Assembly: GCA_023150375.1 (NCBI GenBank) | Contig: JAKLLA010000007.1 | Span: 62,001-126,000, forward strand | Direction of reading: 5' to 3' | Length of the DNA: 64,000 nt | Source of the DNA: Burkholderiaceae bacterium | GTDB lineage: Bacteria; Pseudomonadota; Gammaproteobacteria; Burkholderiales; Burkholderiaceae_C | Part shown: positions 34,482-44,197 of the stretch, in pieces | How the letters are laid out: every line of letters begins with the position of its first letter | How positions within the stretch are numbered: the stretch's first letter is position 1 | Program-made: the position numbers and the translations under genes | The notes under the pieces: model-generated | Databases searched by the model: none | What the model was told of the DNA's origin: nothing | The model's input: only the letters and a program-made list of their open reading frames with translations

Positions 34482-35574
34482 ATGATCTTCTGGCGCAACC
34501 TGCTGCGCGCCCGGGTGCGCAGCCTGATGACCGTGCTCGGCATCGCCGCCGGTGTCGGGCTGTTCGCCGCGGCCACCGCGATCACCACCGACCTGCGCCA
34601 GCAGATCGCCGCGGCGATCGGCGAGTACCGCTTCGACGTGGTGATCCACGAGAAGCGCGCCCCCTCGCCCTTCTCGTCGCGCCTGACGCCGGCGCAGATG
34701 CAGGCCCTCGAGGCACGCTTCGGCGCCGCCCTCACCCCGCTGGTGATGGGCACGCTCAACGAGGCCTGGAGCGCCTACGCCATGGTGCTCGGCGTACCGC
34801 CCGCCTTCGCGCAGCGCGTGCCACTGACGGCCGGGCAGCATTTCGCGCCGGGCCGCGCCGAGGTCACGCTGGGCGAGATCGCGGCGCAGCGCCTCGGGCT
34901 GGGCGTGGGCCAGAGCGTGTCCATCGGCGGCAGCGCCTGGCGCATCGCCGGCATCTACCGCACCGGCAGCCGTCTGTTCGACGGCGGCATGATGGGCGAC
35001 CTGCCCGCCGTGCAGCGCCTGTTCGCGCCCGACGGCGCCGAGCCGCACTACACGCTGGCCCTGCTGGCCACCCCCGACCGTGCCGGGACCGACCGGGCCA
35101 TCGCCGCGGTCGCGGCGAGCTACCCCGCGCTGCGGGCCATCCCGGGCACCGAGTTCGCCGGGGCGATCCGGCTGTTCCGCGTGGTCGAGGCCTTCGTCGG
35201 CACGATCGCCCTGGTGGTGCTGCTGGGCAGCGCCCTGGTGGTGACCAACATGCTGATGATGGCGGTGGCCGAACGCACGCGCGAGATCGGCATCCTGATG
35301 GCGGTGGGCTGGACGCCCTGGCTGGTGCTGCGCATGCTCGCCGCCGAGAGCCTGCTGCTGTGCGCGCTGGGCACCGCACTGGGCAACCTCTTCGGCCTGG
35401 GCCTGCTGCATGCGGTCAATCGCCTGGAGACGGTGGGTTTCGGCTGGCTGCCGCTGCGACTGTCGGCCGCCCAGGTGCTCGACTCGGCCCTGCTGATCGC
35501 TGCGGTCGGGCTGGTGTCGCTGGCCTGGCCAGCGGCCGTGCTGTGGCGGATGCAACCGCTGGAGGCGCTGCGCC

Positions 35575-35582
<8 letters not shown>
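34482..35582 (+). CDS. FtsX/MacB-type ABC transporter permease
   Basis: A 366-residue permease with an N-terminal membrane helix (RSLMTVLGIAAGVGLFAAA), a large periplasmic domain (about residues 40-230) and three further helices at the C-terminus (LVVLLGSALVVTNMLMMAVA, then LLAAESLLLCALGTALGNLF and the last segment). VAERTREIGILMAVG is the coupling signature of the FtsX family. Such permeases use ATP for mechanotransmission and lipoprotein or drug export rather than ordinary import. It overlaps the ATPase gene by eight bases. The substrate is unknown; the lipoprotein gene upstream is a candidate partner. Confidence 0.88.
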
Positions 35583-36252
<670 letters not shown>

Positions 36253-36287
36253 GGCCCGGTGCGCGAACCGCCGCGGCCCGGTCCGCC

Positions 36288-36761
36288 TCAGACCGCGCCG
36301 TCGAAGCCGTTCTGCCGCCAGGCCTCGAACACCGCCACGGCCACCGCGTTGCTGAGGTTCAGGCTGCGCTGGCCGGGCCGCATCGGCAGGCGCAGGCGCT
36401 GCGCCGGCGCGAAGGCCTGGTCGCGCAGCGCCGGCGGCAGGCCGGCCGTCTCGCTGCCGAACACCAGCCAGTCGCCGGGCCGCCAGGCCACCTCGCCGGG
36501 CCGGCGCTCGCCGCGGGTGGTGAAGCAGAAGGCCCGCGCCGGATCGGGCGCACAGCGCTCGACGAAGGCTGCCCAGCTCGCGTGCCGCTGCACCGGCGCG
36601 TACTCGTGGTAGTCCAGCCCGGCGCGGCGCAGCAGCCGGTCGTCCATCGAAAAGCCCAGCGGCTCGACCAGGTGCAGCTCACAGCCGGTGTTGGCCGCCA
36701 GGCGGATCACGTTGCCGGTGTTGGGGGGAATCTCGGGGTGGACCAGAACGATGCGGAACAT
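36288..36761 (-). CDS. trmL: tRNA (cytidine/uridine-34-2'-O)-methyltransferase
   Basis: A 157-residue SPOUT (trefoil-knot) methyltransferase modifying the ribose of the wobble base in tRNA-Leu isoacceptors. Motifs are MFRIVLVHPEIPPNTGNVIR at the N-terminus, DWLVFGSETAGLPP (motif 2) and LRLPMRPGQRSLNLSNAVAV (motif 3), which form the SAM knot. Length matches the family. The start at 36761 is the conserved MFRIVLV; longer upstream frames have no homology. It lies downstream of comF on the same strand. Confidence 0.96.
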   Translation of the reverse strand: MFRIVLVHPEIPPNTGNVIRLAANTGCELHLVEPLGFSMDDRLLRRAGLDYHEYAPVQRHASWAAFVERCAPDPARAFCFTTRGERRPGEVAWRPGDWLVFGSETAGLPPALRDQAFAPAQRLRLPMRPGQRSLNLSNAVAVAVFEAWRQNGFDGAV

Positions 36762-36873
36762 GGGCAAGGAAGGTGCAAGAAGCGGCCACAAGCGGAGCAA
36801 AGAGGCGAGGAACCGCCCGGGTTCGGCCGGCACGACCTGCCCCCTCGCGCCGGAGGGGAGGATCGGGATCGGC

Positions 36874-37665
36874 TCACGTGGCCGGCGTGCGCGCCAGCAC
36901 CCAGGCCTGCACCTGCGCCACGCCGGCACGCTGCAGCGTCGCGGCCGCTTCGGACAGGGTGGCACCGGTGGTCATCACGTCGTCGACCAGGGCGACACGG
37001 CAGCCGGCCAGCACCGGCCGGGCCGCCGGCGCCACCACGAAGGCGGCGGCCAGATTGTGCAGCCGCTGGGCCCGACCGAGGCCGGCCTGCGGCGTGCGTT
37101 CGCGCAGGCGCTGCAGGGCCTGCGGATGCGCCGGCAGGTGCAGCCGCCGGGCCAGCCGGCGGGTCAGCTCCCAGGCCTGGTTGTAGCCGCGCTCGCGCAG
37201 GCGCTGCGGCGACAGCGGCACCGGCAGCAGCAGGTCGGGAGGCTCCAGCCAGCCCGCCCGCCAGGCGTCCTGAACCGACTCGGCCAGCGCATCGGCCAGC
37301 GGCGCGGCAAGATCGACCGCACCGTGGAACTTGAAGCGGGTGATCAGGCCGTCCCAGGGGTAGGCGTAGGACCAGGCGGTCACGCTGGCCTGCAGCGGCA
37401 TCGGATGGCGGATGCAGGCCCCGCAGATCTCGGCGGCGGCGCCGGGCAGCTCGAGGGCGCAGAGGCGGCAGCGCGAGCGCGGCGCGCCGAAGCGCTGCCG
37501 GCAGGCGGGGCACAGCGGCTGCGCCTGCCAGCGTTCGCAGACCACGCAGGCGCTGGCCGAGGCGCCTTCACGCAGCCGGGCCAGCCAGCGGCCCGCCCGC
37601 GCGACGAAGGGCCGGCCGGCCGCGGCGTCGACGGGTTCCGACAACGGGGTGGGCAGCGGTGCCAT
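36874..37665 (-). CDS. comF: ComF-family phosphoribosyltransferase-like protein
   Basis: A 263-residue protein of the ComF/GntX family linked to DNA uptake competence. The N-terminal part has cysteine pairs (CVVC, CPAC, CRLC, CGAC) that should bind zinc. The C-terminal phosphoribosyltransferase-like domain carries DLLLPVPLSPQRLRERGYNQ and the PRPP loop VALVDDVMTTGAT. In Gram-positive bacteria ComFC acts in DNA uptake; the role in proteobacteria is less clear. It is divergent from the BioC-like gene across a 37-base gap containing a TATACT hexamer, and the start at 37665 lies at that junction. Confidence 0.93.
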   Translation of the reverse strand: MAPLPTPLSEPVDAAAGRPFVARAGRWLARLREGASASACVVCERWQAQPLCPACRQRFGAPRSRCRLCALELPGAAAEICGACIRHPMPLQASVTAWSYAYPWDGLITRFKFHGAVDLAAPLADALAESVQDAWRAGWLEPPDLLLPVPLSPQRLRERGYNQAWELTRRLARRLHLPAHPQALQRLRERTPQAGLGRAQRLHNLAAAFVVAPAARPVLAGCRVALVDDVMTTGATLSEAAATLQRAGVAQVQAWVLARTPAT

Positions 37666-37702
37666 GGCCGGCTCACTATACTGCGCGGCCACCCGCATCC
37701 CC

Positions 37703-38593
37703 ATGGCCGCCGCGACCCCCGCCCCGTCCCCGCAAAGCACCGTGCCGCCGCGCGTGCAGGCCGCGGCGCTGCAGCGTCATCGGGCGCGCGGCGCCCCGGC
37801 CTGGCTGCACGAGGAAGTCGCGCGGCGCATGGCCGAGCGGCTGTCCCTGCTGCGCCGCCCACCGCAGCGCATCCTGGACTGGGGCGGTCCGGCCGGCGCC
37901 AGCGAGGCCCTGCTGCGGCAGCACGCCCCGCAGGCCGAGCGCATCGCGCTGGACGACCAGGGGCGGCCGCTGCGCGGCCATCCGACCGGTGGCTGGCTGC
38001 GCCGCTGGCTGCCGGCGCGCAGCCCGGCCGAGGCGCCCCTCGCGCCGGCCGACCTGCTCTGGTCGAACATGCAGCTGCACTGGGTGGACGACCTGCCCGC
38101 ACGGCTGCGGCAATGGCAGGCGGCGCTGGCGGTGGACGGGTTGCTGATGTTCTCCTGCTTCGGACCCGACACCCTGCGCGAACTGCGCAGCCTGTATGCG
38201 CAGGCAGGCTGGGGCGCACCGGCCAGCGACTGGCTGGACATGCACGACCTGGGCGATGCGCTGGTGCAGGCCGGCTTTGCCGACCCGGTGATGGACATGG
38301 AGCGCCTCACGCTGACCTGGGACAGCCCGACGGCCCTGCTGGCCGAGCTGCGCACGCTGGGCGGCAACACCGCCCCGCAGCGCTTCGCCGGGCTGCGCAC
38401 GCCGCGCTGGCGCGAGGCGCTGCAGCAGGCCCTGACCGCCGGGCTGCAAGGTCCGGACGGCCGGCTGCGGCTGACCTTCGAGATCGTCTACGGCCACGCC
38501 CTGCGCCCGGCGCCGCGTGCCGCGATGGGCGCCGAGACCCGCGTGTCGCTGGACGCGATGCGCGAGATGGCGCGGCAGCGCCCCCCCCGCTGA
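37703..38593 (+). CDS. BioC-like SAM-dependent methyltransferase with altered motif I
   Basis: A 296-residue protein related to BioC (malonyl-ACP O-methyltransferase). The LHEEVARRMAERLSLLRRPP helix, WSNMQLHWVDDLPARLRQWQ and LLMFSCFGPDTLRELRSLYA are typical of BioC from betaproteobacteria. Motif I, normally LDxGxGxG, reads LDWGGPAGASEALL, so the glycine loop that holds SAM is changed. The protein may still bind SAM, since such variants occur in the group, but activity is less certain. No other biotin gene is adjacent. The ATG at 37703 is preferred; another in-frame ATG at 37664 would overlap comF. Confidence 0.75.
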   Translation: MAAATPAPSPQSTVPPRVQAAALQRHRARGAPAWLHEEVARRMAERLSLLRRPPQRILDWGGPAGASEALLRQHAPQAERIALDDQGRPLRGHPTGGWLRRWLPARSPAEAPLAPADLLWSNMQLHWVDDLPARLRQWQAALAVDGLLMFSCFGPDTLRELRSLYAQAGWGAPASDWLDMHDLGDALVQAGFADPVMDMERLTLTWDSPTALLAELRTLGGNTAPQRFAGLRTPRWREALQQALTAGLQGPDGRLRLTFEIVYGHALRPAPRAAMGAETRVSLDAMREMARQRPPR

Positions 38594-38697
38594 TGCGCCT
38601 GCCCCAGCCCGCGCGGCGCTGGCAATGGGCAGAGATACCGGTCCGCGGGCCGGCGAGCGGGCACTAGGATCGCGGCCGATCCGCCTCCGGAGCGCCG

Positions 38698-40104
38698 ATG
38701 TCCGCCCTGCCCGCTTCCACCGCCTGCCTGGCGCCCCCCGCGCCTGCCGATGCCGCTGCGGCGCTGCGACTGCCCCTGGCCGGCAGCGCCGGCGTGCCGC
38801 TGGCGCGCGCCTGGCTGGCGCTGGGCGTGGCCGCGCTGATCGGCTCCGGCCTGCTCGCGCTGGTGCTGGTGCTCTCGCGCACGCCGGGCATTGCCGCCGT
38901 GTTCCCGCTGCGCGACCTGTTCCGCGCCGCCCTGGTGGTGCATGTGGACCTGTCGGTGCTGATCTGGTTCATGGCCTTCGCCGGCCTGCTCTGGAGCCTG
39001 ACCTGCGGCGCGGCCGGGTCCGCCTGGGGCCGGGCCGGCTGGGCCCTGGCCTGCGTGGGCACCGCGGTGATGACGGTCTCGCCCTTCCTGCCCGATGCGC
39101 ACCCGCTGCTGAACAACTACATCCCGGTGCTGGAACAGCCGGCCTTCCTGACCGGGCTGGCGATCGCGGGCGTCGGCTTCGCGCTGGCATTCGGCCGCGG
39201 GCTGTGGGCCGGCTGGCCGGCGCGCAGCCTGCCGCCCGGCGCGGCGGCGCTGCAGCAGGGCATCTGGCTGGCCGCGCTCGCCGCGGCGCTGGCCTGGCTC
39301 ACCCTGCTGTGGACGCTCTGGCAGCTGCCGCCCGGAGGCGGGCTGGCCTGGTTCGAGTTCCTCTTCTGGGGCCCCGGCCATGTGCTGCAGTTCCAGCACG
39401 CCCTGCTGGCCCTGGTGGCCTGGTTCTGGCTGGCCGATGCGCTGGGCTGCCGCGCACCGGTGGCGCCCAGCACGCTGCGCGCGCTGTTCGGTCTGGCGGC
39501 ACTGCCGCTGGCCGCCGTGCCCGTCGTCCTGGCCAGCACCGAGGTGGGTCAGGCCGCGCAGATGACCGCCTTCGCGAAGCTGATGGAGCATGGCCACCTG
39601 GCGATGCTGCCCCTGCTGCTCATCCTCGCGGGGCGGCTGCCGGCGCTCTGGCGACAACCCGGGGGACCGCTGAAGTCGGCCCTGCTGGCCTCGCTGCTGC
39701 TGTTTGCGGTCGGCGGGCTGCTGGCCTTCCTGATCCGCGGCGTCAACGTGGTGGTGCCGGCGCACTACCACGGCTCGATCGTCGGCGTCACGCTGGCCTT
39801 CATGGGCCTGGCCTACCTGCTGCTGCCGGCGCTGGGCTTTCGCCCCCCCGCCCCGAGGCTGGCGCGCTGGCAGCCCTGGGTCTACGGCGGCGGGCAGCTG
39901 ATGCACATCCTCGGGCTGGCCTGGTCGGGCGGCTACGGCGTGCAGCGCAAGGTCGCGGGGGTCGAGCAGCTGCTCACATCCCTGCCGCAGAAGATCGGCA
40001 TGGGCATGATGGGCCTGGGCGGCCTGATCGCGGTGATCGGCGGCGTGATGTTCGTCTGGATCTGCCTGCAGGCGATGTGGCCCCGGCCGGCGCAGCGCGA
40101 CTGA
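38698..40104 (+). CDS. Stand-alone heme-copper-oxidase-like subunit I
   Basis: A 468-residue protein with about twelve hydrophobic segments. The histidines expected of the heme-copper superfamily occur in order: His82 (VVHVDLSVLIW, helix II), His228 (FWGPGHVLQFQH, helix VI), His298 and His300 (EHGHLAML, helix VII, spaced H-x-H instead of HH), and His356/His358 (AHYHGSIVGVTLAFMG, helix X). The cross-linked tyrosine of oxidases, four residues after the helix-VI histidine, is Phe232, and helix VII has no tyrosine either. No subunit II or cytochrome c gene accompanies it; a convergent SCO gene lies next to it and the aa3-type operon further on. It could be an O2 or NO reductase variant, or a heme/copper protein without oxidase activity. 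Confidence 0.7.
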   Translation: MSALPASTACLAPPAPADAAAALRLPLAGSAGVPLARAWLALGVAALIGSGLLALVLVLSRTPGIAAVFPLRDLFRAALVVHVDLSVLIWFMAFAGLLWSLTCGAAGSAWGRAGWALACVGTAVMTVSPFLPDAHPLLNNYIPVLEQPAFLTGLAIAGVGFALAFGRGLWAGWPARSLPPGAAALQQGIWLAALAAALAWLTLLWTLWQLPPGGGLAWFEFLFWGPGHVLQFQHALLALVAWFWLADALGCRAPVAPSTLRALFGLAALPLAAVPVVLASTEVGQAAQMTAFAKLMEHGHLAMLPLLLILAGRLPALWRQPGGPLKSALLASLLLFAVGGLLAFLIRGVNVVVPAHYHGSIVGVTLAFMGLAYLLLPALGFRPPAPRLARWQPWVYGGGQLMHILGLAWSGGYGVQRKVAGVEQLLTSLPQKIGMGMMGLGGLIAVIGGVMFVWICLQAMWPRPAQRD

Positions 40105-40126
40105 TCCGGCGGCGCCGCCGCCCGGC

Positions 40127-40774
40127 CTACACCGAGACGAGCTGCCGGTAGTCGGCCAGCATGGCCTCGAGATCGTGCGGTGGCGAGAACACGCCGCGCA
40201 GGCGCACGGCCGGATCGAGCAGGAACATCCCGGCGCTGTGGTCCACCGTGTAGACCATCGGATGCTCGGGCCGCCCGGGAGGGTGGCGGTGGTACTGCAC
40301 CCCGAGGTGGCGCACCAGTGCGGCCAGCGCGGCGTCGTCGCCGCTGGCGCCGCGGAAGGCCGGGTCGAAGGCCGGCACATACTGCGCGAGCAGCTCGGGC
40401 GTGTCGCGCGCCGGATCGACCGACACGAACAGCACTGCCGGGCGCTCCACGGCCGGCAGGCGCCTGCAGAGTTCGGCCATCAGGCCCAGCGCGGTCGGGC
40501 AGACATCCGGGCACTGGGTGTAGCCGAAGAAGAGGAAGGTCCAGCGTCCGCGCAGATCGTCGCGGGTCAGCGGCCCGCCCGGCGAATCGAGGCGGAATGC
40601 CGGCAGCGGCGGCTCGTCGTGCAGCACCGTGACGCTGCGCATGCCGGCAGCAGGCCCGGGCGGCTCACCCGGACCGCTGCGACGCAGCCCTCGCATCAGC
40701 AGGGCCGCACCGCCTGCAGTGGCGACCAGCCCCAGCGCAAGCAGGGCGAGATGCCTTCGGCGCTCGCGGTCCAT
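40127..40774 (-). CDS. SCO1/SenC copper chaperone (distal gene of cox operon)
   Basis: A 215-residue membrane-anchored periplasmic protein of the SCO family. An N-terminal helix (HLALLALGLVATAGGAALLM) is followed by a thioredoxin-like domain with the copper motif FFGYTQCPDVCPTALG and the ligand histidine in VYTVDHSAGMFLL. SCO proteins deliver copper to, or reduce, the CuA site of oxidase subunit II. It starts at ATG 40774, 105 bases after coxA. It is one of three SCO genes in this respiratory block. Confidence 0.93.
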   Translation of the reverse strand: MDRERRRHLALLALGLVATAGGAALLMRGLRRSGPGEPPGPAAGMRSVTVLHDEPPLPAFRLDSPGGPLTRDDLRGRWTFLFFGYTQCPDVCPTALGLMAELCRRLPAVERPAVLFVSVDPARDTPELLAQYVPAFDPAFRGASGDDAALAALVRHLGVQYHRHPPGRPEHPMVYTVDHSAGMFLLDPAVRLRGVFSPPHDLEAMLADYRQLVSV

Positions 40775-40879
40775 CGTGGGGTCTCCCGTGGCGAGGGTCG
40801 AAAGGACGTCGGGGTGCCGGCACGGCACCCCGGGCACGATCGGCGGCCGGGGCGCGACGCCCCGCCGCCTGCGGGCCGT

Positions 40880-42457
40880 TCAGCGACGCTCGTAGGAGTA
40901 CGGCGTCCACTCGGGATCGACGCTCGGCGGCGACGGCCAGTTGCCGTGCGGCGGCGGAGACACCGTGGTCCACTCCAGCGACCGGGAATTCCAGGGATTC
41001 GGGCCGGCCGGCGCGCCGCTGCGCGCACCGACGATCCAGTTCACCACGGCAATCACGAAGCCCACGCCGAGGATGGCCGCGCCGAAGGTCATCCACTGGT
41101 GCGCCGCCTCGAACTGCGGGAACTGCGAGTAGTCGTAGTAGCGCCGCGGCATGCCCTTCACGCCCACCGTCATCATGATCCAGAAGACGATGTTCACCCC
41201 CACGAAGGTCAGCCAGAAGCCGATCTTGCCCCAGCGCTCGTTGTACATGCGCCCGGTGATCTTCGGGAACCAGTAGTACACCCCGCCGAAGATGGCGAAC
41301 GTGCCCGCCACCGCCATCACGTAGTGGAAGTGGCCCACCACGTAGTAGGTGTCCGACAGGTGCAGTGTCAGCGAGGTCAGCGCCAGCGGAATGCCGGTCA
41401 GCCCGCCGATCAGGAAGAGGAACAGCACCCCCAGCGCGTAGAGCATCGGCGTCTCGAAGGTGATCGCCCCCTTGTAGAGCGTGCCGGCCAGGCCGATCAC
41501 CATCAGGCCCACGGGAATGGAGATCAGCAGCGTGGTCACCATCTGGCCGATGCGGATCCAGTCGGCCATGCCGGACACATACAGGTGGTGCACCCAGACC
41601 TCGCCGGAGAGGATCACGATGCCGCCGATGCCGCCCCACAGCACCACCTTGTGGTTGAACACGCGGTTCTTGGCGAAGGTGGCGACGATCTCGTACACCA
41701 CGCCGAAGAAGGGCAGGAAGATCACGTACACCGCCGGGTGCGAGTAGAACCAGAACAGGTTCTGGTAGGTCAGCACGTCGCCGCCCTGCGCGGGGTCGAA
41801 GAAGTGGGTACCGAAGTACTTGTCGAAGCTGATCAGTGTCACCGCGGTGCCCAGCACCGGCACGAAGATCAGCTGCAGGATGAACGCACCCAGCGTGCAC
41901 CAGACGAAGATGTTGAGGTTGCTCCACTTCAGGCCCGGTGCACGCATGTAGGCCACCGTGGTCAGGAAGTTCACCCCGCCGATGATCGAGGCGAAGCCCA
42001 GGATCAGCACGGTGAAGGTGTACAGGGCGGTGTTGCCGCTGGACAGAGTGGAGTACGGCGGGTAGCCGGTCCACATCACATCGGGCGGATCGGGCACCAC
42101 GAAGGTCAGCAGGGCGAGGATCAGGCCGACGTAGAACAGCCACACCGACAGCGCATTGACGCGCGGGAAGGCCACGTCCTTGGCCCCGATCATCAGCGGG
42201 ATGCAGTAGTTGGCGAAGAAGCCGGTCAGCGCCGGGATCTGGAAGCCCAGGATCATTACCGCCCCGTGCGCGTACAGCCAGACGTTGTACTGCGTCGGGT
42301 TGCTGGTGATCGTCGGCCCCAGGGTGGACAGTTCGGCGCGCATCAGCAGCGCGGCGATGCCGGCCACCCCGAAGGCGGCGATGGATCCGATCAGATACAG
42401 CACGCCGACCCGCTTGTGGTCGGTCGTGAAGATCCATTCCTTGATGTTGACACTCAC
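40880..42457 (-). CDS. coxA: Cytochrome c oxidase subunit I, type A2
   Basis: A 525-residue catalytic subunit with twelve membrane helices. Ligands: His64 (LYAHGAVM, low-spin heme), His240 and cross-linked Tyr244 (FYSHPAVYV), His290/291 (VWVHHLYVSGM, CuB) and His376/378 (VVGHFHYVMAV, hemes a3 and a). The helix-VI sequence YSHPAVY, instead of the glutamate-containing GHPEVY, is the mark of the A2 class of heme-copper oxidases. Start is GTG at 42457 with AGGAG seven bases upstream. It follows coxB by 55 bases. A long Pro-rich C-terminal tail ends the protein. Confidence 0.96.
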   Translation of the reverse strand: MSVNIKEWIFTTDHKRVGVLYLIGSIAAFGVAGIAALLMRAELSTLGPTITSNPTQYNVWLYAHGAVMILGFQIPALTGFFANYCIPLMIGAKDVAFPRVNALSVWLFYVGLILALLTFVVPDPPDVMWTGYPPYSTLSSGNTALYTFTVLILGFASIIGGVNFLTTVAYMRAPGLKWSNLNIFVWCTLGAFILQLIFVPVLGTAVTLISFDKYFGTHFFDPAQGGDVLTYQNLFWFYSHPAVYVIFLPFFGVVYEIVATFAKNRVFNHKVVLWGGIGGIVILSGEVWVHHLYVSGMADWIRIGQMVTTLLISIPVGLMVIGLAGTLYKGAITFETPMLYALGVLFLFLIGGLTGIPLALTSLTLHLSDTYYVVGHFHYVMAVAGTFAIFGGVYYWFPKITGRMYNERWGKIGFWLTFVGVNIVFWIMMTVGVKGMPRRYYDYSQFPQFEAAHQWMTFGAAILGVGFVIAVVNWIVGARSGAPAGPNPWNSRSLEWTTVSPPPHGNWPSPPSVDPEWTPYSYERR

Positions 42458-42512
42458 GTTGGCGCTCCTGTCCTGTGCCTCATGCGCTGCAATCGTTGCC
42501 GGCCCCGGCCGC

Positions 42513-43319
42513 TCAGGTGGCGGGCTTGGTCGCACCCGGCGCGGCCGGCTGTTCGGCGGTCTGGCCGGCCGCCGGCGCCAGCTTGGCGTGCTCGGTGGCC
42601 AGCCAGCGGTCGAAGTCCGCCGGTGCCATCACGATCACCTTGCCGGCCATGTACGAATGCATCACCCCGCAGTACTCGGCGCAGGAGACGATGTGCTCGC
42701 CCGGCTGCTTGGGGTGGAACCAGAGGTAGGTCACCCGGCCGGGCATCGAATCTTCCTTGACGCGGAAGTCCGGAATGAAATGGCTGTGCAGCGTGTCGCG
42801 GCTGGTCATGCGCAGCAGCACGGGCTTGCCGGCCGGCACGCGCAGCTCGTTCTGCGTGCGCACACCGTTCTCGTAGGTGTAGTCCCAGCTGTACATGCCC
42901 GACTCGAGCTTCACCTCCATGCGGTCGGCCGGCACGTCGCGGTACTGGTTCCACAGCGCCCAGCCCTTGGCCGCCAGGTAGAAGTCCTCGGCCATGAACA
43001 GGAAGGTCGGAATCACCGCCCATCCGATCACCGCTGCCGGGCTGAGCTTGGGCATGCGCCCGACCTCGCCGGGCCCGCGCGCCCGGTAGCGCCAGAGGAA
43101 CCAGGCCATCACCACTGCGAAGATCAGCCCGATGACGGTGATGCTGACCACCACGTTGGCCCAGAGCACGTCCCAGCCCTGCGCCGGGTCCGGGATGCGC
43201 GTGCCCTGGGCGGTGGGCGGCTCGTAGGCTGCCGCCGGAGCGGCGGCCAGGACCCACGGAACCCCCAGGCCGAGGGCGGCCGCAGCCCGGCCGCGTGGCC
43301 GGCAATCGTCAGTGCGCAT
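42513..43319 (-). CDS. coxB: Cytochrome c oxidase subunit II
   Basis: A 268-residue subunit with a signal-like N-terminus, two membrane helices (VLWANVVVSITVIGLIFAVV and AVIGWAVIPTFLFMAEDFYL) and a periplasmic CuA domain. CuA ligands are the His in RDTLHSHFIPDFRV and the SCAEYCGVMHSYM loop. No CxxCH heme motif is present, so unlike the caa3 type it is not fused to cytochrome c and must take electrons from a separate cytochrome. Start ATG 43319 has AGGAG eight bases upstream and overlaps the preceding SCO gene by 11 bases. Confidence 0.95.
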   Translation of the reverse strand: MRTDDCRPRGRAAAALGLGVPWVLAAAPAAAYEPPTAQGTRIPDPAQGWDVLWANVVVSITVIGLIFAVVMAWFLWRYRARGPGEVGRMPKLSPAAVIGWAVIPTFLFMAEDFYLAAKGWALWNQYRDVPADRMEVKLESGMYSWDYTYENGVRTQNELRVPAGKPVLLRMTSRDTLHSHFIPDFRVKEDSMPGRVTYLWFHPKQPGEHIVSCAEYCGVMHSYMAGKVIVMAPADFDRWLATEHAKLAPAAGQTAEQPAAPGATKPAT

Positions 43320-44160
43320 GCGCAGGTCTCCTCGCGTGTCGTCGGCGGTATCCGAGCAGGCCCAGCCCGATCGCCCCCAGCCCGAAGGCCAGGGCGCCCA
43401 GACCGGCGAACAGGGCGTAGTTGGGCTGGTAGCGCCCCTCGGAAAAGTTGTAACTGAAGCAGGCGCCGGTGAGCATGTCGAACACCGCGCCGGCCGAGTT
43501 GCTGATGCGGCCCCAGTCGGCATCGATCAGCGCCAGTTCGAGCGTGCGCGTGTCCATGCGCGTGCCGTAGATGTAGCGTGCCACCCGGCCCTCGGGCGTC
43601 AGGAACACCAGCACGTTCGGGTGCAGGAACACCTGGTCGATGCGCGACCAGAAGAAGCGGAAGCCCACCGACTGCGCGAAGCGCTGCGGCGCCTCGGGAT
43701 CGGGGTCGCGCAGCACGGCGAAGCGCCAGCCCTCGGGCAGCGCCACCTGGCGCTGCTGGCGCAGACGCTGGACGAAATCGGCTGTCTGCTGCACACCGTC
43801 CTGACGGTCGAAGGACACCGTGAGCACGCGGAAATCGCGCCCCGCCTGGAAGCGCCGCAGCGGCTGCAGCGCCTGCGCCAGATTCTGGTTGATGGTCGGA
43901 CAGGCGCCGTCGCAGCCGTAGTAGGACAGCACCAGGATGACCGGCTTGCCCAGCAGATCGCCCAGCGACAGGGCCTCCCCCTGCTCGTCGAGCAGCTGGG
44001 TGCCCGGCGCCAGCTGCTGGCCCAGGTGCCGGCTCTCGTCGATCTGCATCACGGCCGGATCGATGCTGCTGCGGTTCTCGGTCGGCGCCTTGCCGGCTGC
44101 CTGCACCCAGCCGCCCAGCAGGGCCAGCAGCAGGGCGATCCAGCGGTTTCGGCGGTCCAT
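43309..44160 (-). CDS. SCO-family protein with C-terminal membrane anchor
   Basis: A 283-residue exported protein. Signal peptide (MDRRNRWIALLLALLGGWVQ), then a SCO/SenC thioredoxin-like domain with the metal motif SYYGCDGACPTINQNLAQAL (C-x3-C) and FLHPNVLVFLTPEGRVARYI, which holds the candidate ligand His. Unlike ordinary SCO proteins it ends in an extra membrane helix (YALFAGLGALAFGLGAIGLG) and a basic tail. It sits between the subunit III and subunit II genes and overlaps the latter, so it probably assembles the CuA site of this oxidase. Confidence 0.87.
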   Translation of the reverse strand: MDRRNRWIALLLALLGGWVQAAGKAPTENRSSIDPAVMQIDESRHLGQQLAPGTQLLDEQGEALSLGDLLGKPVILVLSYYGCDGACPTINQNLAQALQPLRRFQAGRDFRVLTVSFDRQDGVQQTADFVQRLRQQRQVALPEGWRFAVLRDPDPEAPQRFAQSVGFRFFWSRIDQVFLHPNVLVFLTPEGRVARYIYGTRMDTRTLELALIDADWGRISNSAGAVFDMLTGACFSYNFSEGRYQPNYALFAGLGALAFGLGAIGLGLLGYRRRHARRPAHAH

Positions 44161-44197
44161 GGCAAGGCCGTCCCGGAGTTTCAGGCGAGCCGACGGC

